A stretch of 64,000 bases of DNA from Marthasterias glacialis (GCA_911728455.2 OU452229.1:10765642-10829641), one strand, 5' to 3'; numbered from the stretch's first letter, positions 1 to 32,817 are shown. Notes: generated from the sequence alone by a model not told the origin. A program made the numbers and translations.

Positions 1-499
1 AAAGCAAGTCAAAATTCACCACACATAGAATAAGACCACTGCCAGAAGCCGCCATGTTTGCTCTGTCAATGATGACGTTCATTTGAAGGCGCTATTTATT
101 CCAGTCAGGACAGTCACGAGCCGAACCAAGTCTGCTTATTTTCTTAACGCGCGCAATGCGTAAATTGACAGGCCTATTTTAAAAGTTTATGGGGGTCGCT
201 CGACCAGCTTCTGATTTGCGTTGGTAAGAAGTCATTTTTTTGCAAGTCCAAGTCAAGTCACAAGTCAGTGCTGGTAGTGACAAGTCAAGTCACAAAATGA
301 TCAACTCGAGTCTGACTTGAGTCCAAGTCCCATGACTTGAGTCAGCAAGTGTGGTTCATGGTGATACATTGTATCGGCTTCTAAGTGAGACTTTTGACTA
401 TTAGGATCAGGTTGGGCTCAGTGGTTTCTTCCCTGCCTTTCACACCTGTGGACACTGCATTTGGCCGCCGCCCCCCCCCCCCCCCCCCCCACCATTCAC

Positions 500-640
500 T
501 CCTGGGGAGACCGCTCCTTCTCCCAAGCCGCCCCACAACTCTGGAACAATCTACCACATGAACTCCGCCAAGTTGAATCCCTATCTATATTTAAGTCTAA
601 TCTTAAAACCCTTCTGTTTAGCAACCGTTTTTCTGTATAA
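500..640 (+). mobile_element. 3' end of a non-LTR retrotransposon reverse-transcriptase ORF (relic)
   Basis: A 46-codon open stretch ends in TAA and reads SWGDRSFSQAAPQLWN, then NNLPHELRQ, then SLSIFKSNLKTLLF. This is the typical C-terminal signature of ORF2 in LINEs of the CR1/L2/Jockey-like groups (GDRSFS-APxLWNxLP-LR-SLxxFKxxLKTxLF). It follows directly on a C-rich homopolymer run (472-490), and nothing recognisable of the reverse transcriptase core lies upstream, so it is a 5'-truncated dead copy. The assignment to non-LTR elements is family knowledge; the exact clade is not decided. Confidence 0.8.
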
Positions 641-924
641 TTGTTTTCTTTGTTTTTGAGCCATGAGCGTCATGCTTGGCGTATTACAAGTGTCCATTAT
701 TATTATTTCCCTGCTCTTCCTTTCTGCTTTGAGGTCACCTTGACAACTGAAAACCACTCCAGTGTATGTAAATAAGGCATGATGAAAACACAAGCCCAGT
801 AGGCTCTCAAACAAACTAGGAATTGTGCTCTTTGACCCCAAACCATTGCCTGAAAATTAAACTTAAAACATGTATTATGTAAAACATTTACACTTGTAAT
901 AATTTACATATAAAAAATGTATGC

Positions 925-1046
925 GTAATAGTATACAAATAATGGATGCATTTTAGTGCATTGTTGCAGAATATAATCACAAGGTGTAATAGTATACAAA
1001 TAATGGATGCATTTTAGTGCATTGTTGCAGAATATAATCACAAGGT
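925..1046. repeat. 61-bp tandem duplication
   Basis: The unit starting GTAATAGTATACAAATAATG occurs at 925-985 and again at 986-1046 with essentially no differences, which implies a recent duplication. The duplicated unit includes part of the left arm of the hairpin element at 1017-1136. Confidence 0.9.
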
Positions 1047-1136
1047 GAAATCTGGATTATTCCAATTCACGAGGCTTCTCCTTGTGAAATGGAAAAGCCA
1101 GGTTTCACAGAGTGATTATATTCTGCGACAATGCAC
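1017..1136. mobile_element. Hairpin (MITE-like) module, copy 1
   Basis: The left arm starts GTGCATTGTTGCAGAATATA and the right arm, read on the other strand, starts GTGCATTGTCGCAGAATATA. Complementarity continues for about 55 bp on each side with few mismatches, leaving almost no loop. A second copy lies at 34122-34239. In both places the hairpin is joined to the 330-340-bp inverted-end module, so it is one half of a composite element. Confidence 0.8.
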
Positions 1137-1180
1137 TTGTGACGAAATGCAATCAATTTTGTTTTATGTAACTCACACAT

Positions 1181-1521
1181 AGATCCTTGTCATTTGATTT
1201 TTTTTTTTTTCACAATAAACACAAAATAGACACGGTTCCTCGTCTACCCCACTCTATGAAAATTCTAAAACCCCCTTCTAAACAACGCGGACGACTTCAT
1301 GAAAGACACCAACCTTGTCCGCCGTGACACGACCTTGCCTCGTCTGGACGAACAGGGGGAACGATTATTTTGGGAATGGTGCTGCGAATCTAGCGCCGAA
1401 AATCCATATTCGTCATCCTACAATTATCCATGTACAAAAGTCCAATGTCGCGGCAGTAAATACAGGACAAATTAAAAGATGACACGTGATGCGTATTCCA
1501 TCAATCAAATGTCAAGGATCT
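1181..1521 (-). mobile_element. Module with AGATCCTTGTCATTTGAT inverted ends, copy 1
   Basis: The stretch is bounded by AGATCCTTGTCATTTGAT at 1181 and its reverse complement with one mismatch ending at 1521. The interior aligns along its whole length, in opposite orientation, with 33750-34079. Shared segments on that copy's strand include ATGGATAATT and GGACAAGGTTGGTGTCT. There is no coding capacity. It is read as a non-autonomous DNA transposon by structure only. Confidence 0.75.
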
Positions 1522-4500
1522 GGGGGTGAGGTATATAAAAAACATGTTCATACTGTACTCGTTCAAATATGTGTACTTGAAACTGTGTTTGTGTTCATGG
1601 TGTTGTGAGGGATTTTGTGCACGTTCATACTTGGCGCATTTAGATCGCAGGAGTATTAGCCTCCAATTCAGAAGCTACACGAGCCAAATATTGCCCCCCC
1701 CCCTTCCGTCTCAGTCTGCGATGAATAGTCACCTGGCTGTGTCATTGTTCTCGGCATCCACACAGTCCGGAAACCAGACAGATCTCTGAAGTGAAAACCA
1801 ATACATCAGACAGCTGAATAACCTATCCATGGACGGAGAAAACCAACAAAGAAACAACCGCTCCTGTATTGAAACTTAATAACGGGCCTCTGCTACATGC
1901 ACAGTACATGGAGAAGTGTGACCTGCCTTCTATTTTTTTGTTTGCTTTTAATGAAGTAAACTAACACCATCTCTTTACTGATTGAAGAGAAAGTGGATCA
2001 TTGTGTTTGGGGGGGGAGTATTTTTAAGAGTAAATTAATTCCCTTCCTCAAGTTTTCAATCAACATGACACAGAACCATTCCGTGAAATTTTCATCACAT
2101 TCATTGGTCACGCTCTTGAGCAAAAGATGAGTGTTGGTTTACATTTTGTCTTGGATTTTGTGCACGTTCAAATGGGACTTATCTCGATTACTGCATTCCA
2201 TATAAACAATGGTGACTTTTGGGTCTTCAAATTTATTTTTTATCTTGAGTTTGACAGTACTCCTGACTGACAGAGTATAGTTTGAGGGTGACCAGTGTTT
2301 AAAAGTAGTGTCTTACAAGAGGAGGGGGCAGTGAGATGCTTAAAAAGAACAAAATTGGCTTTGACAAATACCTTTACAGAGTTCTCCCCAGGATTTTTAC
2401 AAAACTGGGGGGAGGGGGGGGGGGGGGCATTCTGGACCAAACATTTTACAAGTGTGGCCGAAGCTTGCTGAGTTGAAACCAGGTCCTTGGAATGTTTTTA
2501 TTTGAATGTTTATGTTTGGTTCGAAAAGATCTACTGTGCAATCTAGAGCATTTAAAATGGTTTAATTGCATGATTTAAAAAAAAAAAAATTATCTTCAAT
2601 CTAAAATTTTATTATTATTTTTTTGCTTATTGGCCTTAATTCCTGCGTATCGGCCCAAACTTCCCGTGTATTGGCCCAATACACTAGCTTGTGCCTGGAG
2701 AAAACCCTGACTTAATATTTACCCCCAAACTAGGCAGCTAACTGCTTCCTTGCATTTTGTCAACCATGCAGAAGGTCATACCTTTTTTTTAATTAATCCA
2801 TGTATCTTGCCAAAAGATGGAAAAGAGATGGCACCGTGAACATCGTGCACAACAACACCCGAAGAGCATGAAATCAAATAAACCTCATGAAACCTCTCAC
2901 TCCAATGCCAGCCGAGAATACTACAACCGGCATTATAAAAGGAGGGCCCGAGATGTGATGGAATGTAGATATTGTCCCCCAGTGCATTCAAATATCCAAA
3001 CATTTTAGTTCCCCTGTCTCCTACACTGTAAATTACAACTCGTAGATAAGCCATCCCCCAGTTTATTTTGATTGCATCAAGATATCAGCGAATTGATTTT
3101 GCTGCTGCTCCACCTGAGCAAATAAGCACAGACTTCCCTTCAGCCTGCTGACTCCTTCCTCTCCATCAAGGTCAGAGGTCACTCAGCGACACTTCAAGAT
3201 CTTCCAGGAGAGGCAACATGGATGCTCCCAGCGCCCCACGGAAGATTAACGACTTGATGGGGTAGCGAGAAAAAAAAATTGATGAAATACCTGAGGAGGT
3301 CTAAGTACAAACACATCAATGCAAATATCAGTTTCTTGAACGTAAATCATTTGGGATATAATTCGATATGGTTTACTGGTGACTCACTGTGCCGATTCCG
3401 ATCCGCAGAAATTAGGACACTGTTTGTTTTTTTGTGTGTTTTTTTTTTTAATTCATCGCTTCACAAATTGGGAATATTAATTACCAACGGTATGCGCTTG
3501 TACCTGTATGTGGGCCCCGAGGCATCTTGAAGACATTTATATAAGATTAATTGCTTCTCTATCAACTACAAGTGAGGAGGATGCACTTTCTGAAGGTTCA
3601 ACGTGCTAAATGTTGAAAACGAGGGATGTAGCCTAACAAAGGTTACCAGCTAACATCTACATGTACAGTAGGTGTCTTGTTTTTTCTTCTTTTCTTCAGT
3701 CTCTTGTAACTGGCTCCCTATTGACTGTGCTTAGGGCATCATGCATGTGTGTAGTTCTTCCTAACAGTACGTGTCACCTGATGGCTTGTACTTGTCTGTA
3801 ATGTTGGCACAGAAGCAAAATTGAATTTGAATTGAACATTTCAGCTACAGTAAAGAAATACAACTTTATCTTTAGACGTCTAGGGGCCTATAGGAAATAG
3901 AATCTGTACCTTTTTCTGGATAAGAGGCAATGTTCAGTATTATTTTTACGGTCAAACTCAGGTTTTGTGTCTATCTTTTGCATCCGTCCTGTTAGCAGTT
4001 TTTCCAGTGTTGTAACTTTTTCTAAGTACCTGAAACCACCCAAAAGTGTTTCAACATCTGAGTGGGACATGAAGGCTTGTACTGAAAATAATTTGAATGG
4101 ATTCATTTGATGTTTTAAAATATATTTGTTTTTAAATCGCCCTCAAATTTCCATCAAAAATGGACACAAAGATTACCTTCCATATGTCCATTTAAAAAAA
4201 AAAAATTAAGATTAATTAAAAATTGATATTTCAAACCCCAAACTCAAATTATTTTCAGTATAAGCCTGCGTGTCCATTCACACATTAAACACTCATGGTG
4301 GTTTGGAAAAAAATGCTAGCTAGACCTCAGAAAAGTGGTACACTTTATTGTATCTCCCATCATTTGCACGATGGACAAAATCATGAGACAATGTAAATTA
4401 TGGATCACTGATCTTGTACAAACCATCCAGTTTCAACAAACCCTATTTGTGGACTGCACACAACAACAAAATGAAATGCAAAGGATTCACACTCAAGTGT

Positions 4501-5910
4501 CAATAGACCGATTGCGCAACCAATGTTTACATGCTGGTTAGCAAAACAGGTTACCTGCCAAAATAACACGTAATCTACTCTGAGTGTAAACTGGTCCCCT
4601 GTTGGTGCTACTTTGCAAATACAAGTTTTTAAGCAAATGACAATTTTACGGAGTTCAAGGAATAGGGTCCAAGGCTCTCCTGCAGAATTGGTTGGTCTCA
4701 ATCTTGGTTTCAGTGCTGGTGCTGTGGTCTTGGTGTTAGGTTGTGAGTTCCAACAATTTTACAGACCTTAAAACAAGACCTAGAAAATAAGTCTACATCT
4801 GTACATATGAACTTGAGTATTTGGTGATTTTATTTATTTTTTATTTATTTATTTATTTATTTTTTTTGGGGGGGGTTTAGTGGGGGGGAGGGTCATACTG
4901 ATATTTTGTGATAATTCAGTATTCATTCCTTAAACTGATGCCCATGTATCAGAAGAAAAAGAAATGAAACTCTATCCTTTCTGTGTGTGTACTTTTGTGA
5001 GAAATTGTGAGTGACAGATCATTGAAGTGTCAATAGCGCCGCTGAATTGTTCACGAGGGCTTGTGTAGGGGTACAACCATCAGAATGCCAGCGGTATTTT
5101 ATCATCCTAAATCACAAAGTACAGCTTTCCACAGTAGCTGAGGTCAAGTGTACTTTGGCTGTAAATCTTTAACATGAATCCCCATCAAAACTGGGCTGGG
5201 AACTCTCCGGGTTGGGTTTGTGTTGTGGGGCCCCACTTTGGTGGTTGTGGCTTTTGTTGTGGTGTTTTGTCTGGTTTGTTTGTTTATGTTGTGTACATTT
5301 TGTTAATTAAATCATGTAAGGGTACTTGCATATGACGTGTACATGCTGATGAAGACAAATTGCTTGAGGAATGTGCTGTAAGATCTAAACTTTATTATTA
5401 TTTGATTTTGGAGGGAAAATTTGAAGTCTCCTCAGTGGTTTTGGCAGCTACAACTTGAAACAGACTTTCTGGTTTTAGTACCCACAGCTGTGTATATGTA
5501 TACACACATGTACAGTATAATAAGAGCATACATGTAATAGCCTAAATAAATAAAATAATGTAGACATTTGTAATGCGCCATGTCTGTTAAAAATGCACTT
5601 GGCGCATGAGAGATGTCAGCAAAATCAAGCGCAAAGAAAACAAAGCCAACTTATTACAAATGGTGAAACATGAGGGATTACACATACAATTGAGTTTTCA
5701 ACTGAGTTTTTGAAGCTGTTATTATATTATATATATGATATTGTCGGAGATGGAGAGAAAGTTAATTCCATGTTTTTACATACTTTCTTGTTTCTAATGT
5801 ATGCATGCATTTGTCACCAACAAATCCCCACATGCTAGTAGTGTTCAGGAAAACCATTACATCTTTAATAAGAGTGAACAACACTTACATTGTACATGTT
5901 GGAAACAATA

Positions 5911-5965
5911 TAAGACCGGCAAGACCTGTGAGTTTACTGGCCCCATACTAAAATCACTGGCTCAG
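5911..5965 (+). repeat. Dispersed repeat (GTGAGTTTACTGGCCC family)
   Basis: The motif GAGTTTACTGGCCC...CTAAAATCACTGG recurs at 7755-7822 in the same orientation and at 47418-47503 in the opposite one. The family is unidentified. Confidence 0.5.
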
Positions 5966-6540
5966 GCGAGCAGTCCACTGGCTTTTTTGCCCATCAACAC
6001 AACTTAGAAATTACCTTTTTTCCAATGACACATCTCTACCCCAAATTAGATAATCAATTCCAACAACTAGGATTGAACCATGGAGAAGGACCCCCACTAA
6101 ACATTATTCTATATTTTTTAAACTACAGCAACCACGAAACATTGTCCGGACGAGTGTTCAAACCGTGTGTGCTAATAGCGTCTTTATGGAAACTTTCAGC
6201 CCGACTGCACCCAACACCTGATCACCCTTTTAAAAAATTCCTAATTATAAAATCTGTCTGGATCGGGGGCAACATGAATGGTATGATTCACAGCTTAACA
6301 TTGGTGAAAATGTTTGTCAGCTGCTGTGTACAGGATGTTATGAATACTTTTACATTGTCAAAGGAATGCTACTCCATTTATGTATAAAATTACACGTTGT
6401 GCCTTTTACCAAAGGCATAATGCATATTTCTAATGGTCAGGAAAAAAAACATGTTTAGTTTCAAAATTTACTTTGTCATTATTACCAAGTGTTGAGAAAA
6501 GTATTATTTCCTGGAATACTGCCATGTGGGAGGAAATTGC

Positions 6541-6703
6541 CCCTAAAACTCTGTTTTGTGTAGATTTAGCAATTTTTCTTTTTTAGCACATACTATACAT
6601 TTTGCACGCACAGTCATGCGTCCCTAAAACTCTGTTTTGCGTAGATTTAGCAATTTTTCTTTTTTTAGCACACACTATACATTTTGCACACACGGTTATG
6701 CGT
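6541..6703. repeat. 81-82-bp tandem duplication
   Basis: Copy 1 (6541-6621) and copy 2 (6622-6703) both begin CCCTAAAACTCTGTTTTG and end ATGCGT. They differ by a handful of substitutions and one extra T. Confidence 0.9.
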
Positions 6704-6719
6704 AACATTCATTGTGTTA

Positions 6720-6976
6720 ACATTCTTTTGTCACTGTGCAGTTGACAGGAAATTTGTTAAACCAATGTCCTTTATATTAGTGTTTTGAGAACTGATTTTT
6801 GGACACGGTGAGCCTACAATAAAAAAAAAAATTGTTTTGAGATGTTAAATGATGTACAGAAAATGCCTCCTCTTTGAGTAAAATGAGAAAACACTGTGTG
6901 GATGTGTGTAAGATCCACGTAGTGTTTCAAGTTTCTACGCAGTTTGGACATCTTTTATTCCTCAGGTCCACACTTG
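6720..6976 (+). repeat. Dispersed repeat, copy 1 (partner at 25159-25426)
   Basis: This stretch shares many blocks in the same order and orientation with 25159-25426. These include CACTGTGCAGTT/CATTGTGCAGTT, TGTACAGAAAATGC, AAAACACTGTGTGGATGTGT and TCAGGTCCACA. It is an interspersed, non-coding repeat of unknown class. Confidence 0.7.
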
Positions 6977-8484
6977 GACTTGCAACACAAAAACATGAAC
7001 ATGCACAAATCACCTGAGACACATGAACCACTGTCTGATGTTTTCTTGAAATTGTAAATTTGGGGAATTTTTACGGGTGAACGACCTTGATTTCGTTTAT
7101 TTCAAAGCAAGATACAGTTGAAATGACTGCACTCTTCCCAAAACCAATGATGAAGCAATCCTTTTTAAAAGGACAAAAATGAACACAAACATTGTCTGAG
7201 AGCATTTTTATCAATTCTTCAGCTTAACTTTATTTAAAATGTTTATGTGCTTTCTTCTTTTGAATTGTCAATGTCAGTTACAGACGATGCATACCTCCAT
7301 TCATTCGGTCTTCATGATTAGTTTTTTTTTTTGCCAATGAAACAGAATGCTCTGATGTGAATTAGAGCTAATTAAAGGTCAGCTCCAGGCACTACTAGTT
7401 GGCCTGCTAGTTGGCAATTAGTTGATGGCATACATGGTCACGTATTGTATGCTGCAAATACATAAAAGGGTAATGGAGGGAGGGGGAAGGTTGGTTGGTT
7501 GGGTGGTGGGAGTGTGAGAAGCACTCAGTGTATTATACATATTTGATCATTCAGGGTTAAGTTGACTTCATCTCACGACTCCAATTTGGGGGTAAAATCC
7601 GCAAGGCCGTAGGGTTTGTAGCTAAAATTTTTAGTAGACCAGAATTACGCTTTACTAGACATGAATTATTTTTTACTAGACAAGAATAACAAAAAACGAG
7701 TAACTGTTTTTATTTGAGCAAGCACTGAGAGAAGATTTGTCCCATTTGAGGTGTTATTTAACCTTGTCCGGTTGTGAGTTTGCTGGCCCAACGCTAAAGT
7801 CACTGTGGACCAGTGTACATTTTGAGCCCTGCATCAGCTACAAACCAAACAGCTCTTCTCAGAGCCAACACTCCTTCCAAAAAAGAGATTTTTTTACATG
7901 GTTATACTCGCGAGAATCTCAAGGAACACTACAAGATATGGGGCCTTGTCACACAAGACAAGCAAAGTCAGGGGAACAAACTGTATGGCACGCAAAAGAA
8001 ACACAGACTGTTTTCGGTTAGAAATAGTGACTCAAGAAAATTTCATGAAAATTTAAGTGTGTATTAATTTCCTACTTGGAGATTGCCTGGAACTGTTTGC
8101 CTGTAGATTGCCCTGTTTTCTGGCTACCAGAGCAAAGGTTGCCCAGACATTCCACTGCTGAGCGTGCGCAGACCATGCACACGCCGTCTAACGCTTTGTT
8201 TCACCCACACAAAGACCAAAAATGTCTTGAATATTTTGGCATTTTCTGACTATTTAGAGGTGGCTTTTGTGTGATCCCCGATTCCACACCTTTGTCCTTT
8301 TGTTCCAAGAAGAGGATTGCAGGGCATTGAGAGGCTTCCACCATTGTTTATTCATTGTATTTCGGCTGAATGGAGTAAGTCAGAGTGAGCCAGGTTTAGC
8401 GCAAATGCATCCCAGTAATGACGGAAAAAACTTGTACAGGAAGTAACAAAAATATGGTGCTAATGATCCAAAACGGATTGGTCC

Positions 8485-8606
8485 ATACAAAACCACATTT
8501 ATACAATTTATTTGTTAGTCTCTGAGATTCCACCATTTCAGTGTAAACAGCTCGTTGATGTATTTTCCTGCCGTTGCTGAATGATGCCTAACATACAGGA
8601 ACTATT
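8485..8606 (+). repeat. Dispersed repeat, copy 1 (partner at 35336-35458)
   Basis: It shares ATACAAAACCACAT, CTGAGATTCC, TTTCAGTGTAAACA, TGATGTATT and CAGGAACTATTT with 35336-35458 in the same order. The family is unidentified. Confidence 0.65.
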
Positions 8607-8904
8607 TTGGGATCTTCCCTCAAAGTCCACAGAAGTTCCCCCACCCCCCCTATTTTAAAAGAGAAGTATTCCCTCCCTTACATATGGTCATTGGCATCAA
8701 ATATCAAACAGGGAATGCCTGCATTCTAGGAAAGGGAATGCAGATGTTGTGGGTACATTGTGGTTGCTTACACAGCAGTTGAATGATGATGAACATGGTG
8801 ACTTATTTTGCGTTGACATCGGGGATGAGAAAGTGGAATTATTTTCAGCACTTGATGACAAGTTGAGGATTGCTGTGGATGAAAACAAGCCTCAACAAAT
8901 CGTG

Positions 8905-9180
8905 GAGTGTCGTGGCTGAGCGGACTAGCATTGTCAGAATGTGGGTTGGGGTCCCGATCATTGTGTTTGTGTCCCTAATCAAGACACTTGACCATAATTT
9001 CTTTGTCATTTGGATTGGACTTTCAGCCGTAGGTTCCGTGTGCTGTGTAATGCGTGGTTAAAGAACCCAATACACTGTATCAATAAAAGAAGGTTTGCCC
9101 CGGTGTTTCTGGCATGGTTGGATGCAGATTGCACAGCATCACCTTGTAAACACTTAAAAAGTGCTATATAATATGGTCTC
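8905..9180 (+). mobile_element. SINE family A (tRNA-like head), degenerate copy
   Basis: The head GTGTCGTGGCTGAGCGG and a diverged B box (TGGGTTGGGGTCCC) are followed by the family body: CAAGACACTTGACC, CAGCCGTAGGTTCC, TGTAATGCGTGG and CGGTGTTTCTGGCATGG. The same body occurs in the copies at 15909, 41264 and 43772. Confidence 0.75.
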
Positions 9181-9750
9181 ATATTTCAAACATACATGTA
9201 GCTCGATCTGCATACCTGTCATTAAAATAATGAGCGCTTTGAAACGCCTGTCGGGTGTGATTTATAAGCACTCCCAGGGATGAGATTTCTCCAGATTTTT
9301 TTCTGGATTTCCAAATTTTACAAAAATTATTGTTGTGGAATTTGTTTTACATATACTAATTTTTTTCATTTACATACATCCAGGCCCTTGTAAAGCCTTT
9401 ACATAGTACATAACTGTATTTTGACTGCACCAAGGTGCTTGCCCCATCTACATTTAAGCACAGAATGCTGCCATTGATACAGGTTATGGCGTGGTTGGTA
9501 GCCACCAAACCCTCCATCGGTGTTTCGTGGATTTTTCTTTTTCATCCACTCTCATCCCTGACTCCGTAAGGAACAGTCTGTTATTATTAACATTATTAAC
9601 ATAATTTAGCAGACCGGATTTCTGATACCCATGGACAGTGTAAATGTGGTCACATGACCATACATTTCTATTAGTTATTATTATTATGGTTTTACTCATC
9701 GGATTCTTGATTGATTGGGTAACATTTTGGTGTGATTTTGTCCTTGTCAG

Positions 9751-30190
<20,440 letters not shown>

Positions 30191-30715
30191 CCTTCAACTA
30201 TTGTAACCATTTAACATGGCTGTCAACTTTATACAGTATCATTCAAGATCACAACCGACACTTGGGCTGCGGCTTGGGCTGCGGCTACGGCTTGGTCACC
30301 CTGTTCAAATATAGGGTGATCATAGCAACACCCTTAGCAACAGCTGCAGCCGCGAGTTTGGACTCGGCCTTACTAAGTGGAGGAGTAACTGCAATGTATG
30401 CCATTGAATCTATTCACCTAATCACCATGTGATATCATTAATTGCAAACTGGCATAGTGCCTTCATATTACGATACAAATGGAATGGTATTGAAATGGTC
30501 AGTCAGTAGAAGGGTTAACTATGTTCTGGGTCCAAGTTCACTGCACTGCTTACCACAGAATTCTGTGCTTGAGGCACCTTGTAGAATTTCTGTGTGTCAT
30601 AAGCAGTATGTAAGCACAGAATTCCATGGCTGCTTACCACCTTACAATTAAATCCTATGTTTGTGGGATATACTACATGATTTGTTGCAGGCTTGCATGG
30701 TGCCCTTATCACACA

Positions 30716-31085
30716 GGGCCCAGTTTCACAAAGCTGGTTAGCAGAAAATATTGCTCACAAATATACATTACCTACTAAGCATATATTAGCTGGGAACCAG
30801 TCCTGAGCTGTACATGTGCAATGCACAGTATGTTGGCTGATAACCTGTTACTACAGACTTTTTGGGTGTTAAGCAAAATTTTGTACTTAAAGCAGTGTTG
30901 ATGAACTTGGTCCCAGTTCTAATGTTAAATAATCAGGGCCCAATTTCATGAAGTTGTTGAGCGGAAAAAAAAACTTGCTAAGCAAAAATAAGCAAGGGAC
31001 CAGACACAAGTAGTGTATATTACATGACATTTTGGTTGGTAACCAGCACATTTGTGTGCGTATAACAGCTTTATGAAACTGGGCC
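30716..31085 (+). repeat. Dispersed repeat (GGGCCCAATTTCA family), two copies
   Basis: GGGCCCAGTTTCACAAAGCT-GGTTAGCAGAAAATATTGCT and GGGCCCAATTTCATGAAGTT-GTTGAGCGGAAA-CTTGCTAAGCAAAA lie in the same orientation. The second ends with GCTTTATGAAACTGGGCCCC, an inverted copy of its own start, so it is a foldback-type repeat. Other fragments are at 21235, 44868 and 52845. Confidence 0.65.
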
Positions 31086-31977
31086 CCGTTATGTTGACTG
31101 TGTTCGTTTAGGTGCTTTCATCGCATGATATCATATTGCAGGCTGGCAGTGCCTTTCTCATGAAGAACTATTTGAATGATTGTTCAGTTGGCTAGAGGGT
31201 TTTGAAGCCTACCACTTGATTCATCAAGCCACCGTAGCTTAAGCAAGGTGGTCTCATATCATGATAGCCACTGTAGCTTATAAGTGAGATGGTCACGTAT
31301 CATGATAATGCAATCTACCTTGCTTATAGAGTGGATGCTCTATCATGATACCATGATAGCATCATGGGAGGTTTATAAGTGAGGCTGTCATGCTTGATGG
31401 CTCGCTGAAAACCTACAGTGGCTAGGCGAATCGGTTTACCACAAGTGCTCACAGCTCTAATACCTTAATGCTTTATAAACCCCTTCTTGAGACAATAGCA
31501 GCCACGAAAAAAGCGTCTTGTACAAAATGTTTGATTTTGACCAACTTCCAATCAACCTAAAAGGTCATAGCTTCATCGTCCTACGTCCTGAATGGAACAT
31601 TTTTCGGTTCTCTGTTGAAGGGGCTCTTAATCCCCTCACAGGGATTATTGGGAAGGGTCATTAATTATTTCTATATGATAACTTGTTTAAAATAGTGTTT
31701 CAAAAAACAATATGCATACATATATGGACATTTTTGCTATGTACGTTTGACCCGATGTACGTATTGAAGTACTTATCAGTTAGTATTTAACATATGCAAC
31801 ATTTTGTAACAAGTTTATATCGTATTTTCCCCCATAAAACCTTAGCCTTGGTCTAATAGTATTAGTATTAATTTTTTTTTATTTTTATTGTTGGCTGCCT
31901 AACAGAGAGGACGTTAGGCTATATGTCCTTCTGGCACGCAAATTGCAACATTTTGTCCCGGTACAGAAAATCAAGGC

Positions 31978-31983
31978 AATAAA
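31978..31983 (+). terminator. Candidate TANC polyadenylation signal
   Basis: AATAAA in the sense orientation, the first after the TANC stop codon. Use cannot be judged without transcript data. Confidence 0.4.
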
Positions 31984-32660
31984 ATGGCTTTGGTGAAAAA
32001 ATATGGCATAATTGTAATAGCTATTTCTTACTCAAATTACTCCTGAGACATGTGGTTTTTTCCATTCCAATGCGGAATTTAACTTTTCTATAATTATGAT
32101 TGGTAGAAAAATCTATAAAGCTTTCACTTACTGTTTTCTTGAAACACAATTGTGCACCTTAATTGCCGACTGCTGTTTGACGGGCACACACTCGGTCTGC
32201 CCTTCAGCTAGCCACTTGACGAAATAAGAAAATATGTCAAAACAATATCACATGAAAGGAGAGGGAAAAAAAATTGCAAGTACTTACTAAGCATCTGAAA
32301 CTCTTAAAAACAAGTATTAAAGCACACATGTCAATTCTGCTTAGCAAACAAAGTACCAGCTAAAATGCAATGTACATGTAGTAATAAACAGTGCTTGGTG
32401 ACTGGTTTCGCCGAGTGTTTTTTGTTTTTTAGCACGAAAATTTAGTGAAGTAAAATATTCTGCTGTTTGGGGCCGGGGCTGTTTTTGGAGGGAGATATTT
32501 TGTGGTAATCTATAACACTTGTATACAGTGTGACGCGGGGGGGGGGGGGGGGGGGGGATATTAATGAATTTACTTAAATCATGCAAAAATGTCCTTTGGG
32601 GAGACGTAGTATTAGGAGATATCGTTGAGGTTTGAACGCAACATGCTACTATTAAGCGCG

Positions 32661-32817
32661 TTTCATACTTCACGCCAATGCGAAGCGAATTTGACTTCAC
32701 TCTCCTACATTCGCGGCAAATATTCGGCAACAGTTGAGCACAGGACAACTTGAGCGAACTGTTCGTTGCGAAGTTGTGACTTCAAACTCGCTTCGCATTC
32801 GCTTGTGAAGTATGAAC
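32661..32817. mobile_element. Hairpin MITE-like element
   Basis: TTCATACTTCAC-GCCAATGCGAAGCGAATTTGA on the left is mirrored on the right by the complement of TTCATACTTCAC-AAGCGAATGCGAAGCGAGTTTGA. This gives arms of about 40 bp around a ~75-bp centre. A single-arm relic (GCATTCGCTTGAAGTATGAAC) lies near 19311. Confidence 0.75.

Larger units (their letters stand above)
1..9750. other. Region with no recognised exon (upstream or 5' intron of TANC)
   Basis: I see no convincing coding exon here. The first recognisable TANC exon at 9751 opens inside a split codon, so at least one upstream exon must exist, either in this stretch and unrecognised or before position 1. Vertebrate TANC proteins carry about 80 residues before this point, including a serine/proline block (SLPSSPLL type), which I could not find here. 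The stretch holds a LINE relic (500-640), a hairpin and composite element (925-1521), a tandem duplication (6541-6703), dispersed repeats also found elsewhere in the window, simple A/T and C/G runs, and a degenerate SINE (8905-9180). Confidence 0.6.
30191..31983 (+). other. TANC: Probable TANC 3' untranslated region
   Basis: No coding potential after the stop codon. The first clear AATAAA lies at 31978-31983, which would give a 3'UTR of about 1.8 kb. Another AATAAA is at 32383-32388, so alternative ends are possible. The region contains two copies of the GGGCCCAATTTCATGAAG-type dispersed repeat (30716-31085). Confidence 0.45.

Noticed and set aside
3218-3270. Possible start exon (MDAPSAPRKINDLM) with good ATG context followed by GGGTAGCG
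   Set aside because: It does not resemble the TANC N-terminus, the donor is poor, and its phase does not match the exon at 9751. Without transcript evidence it stays unlisted.
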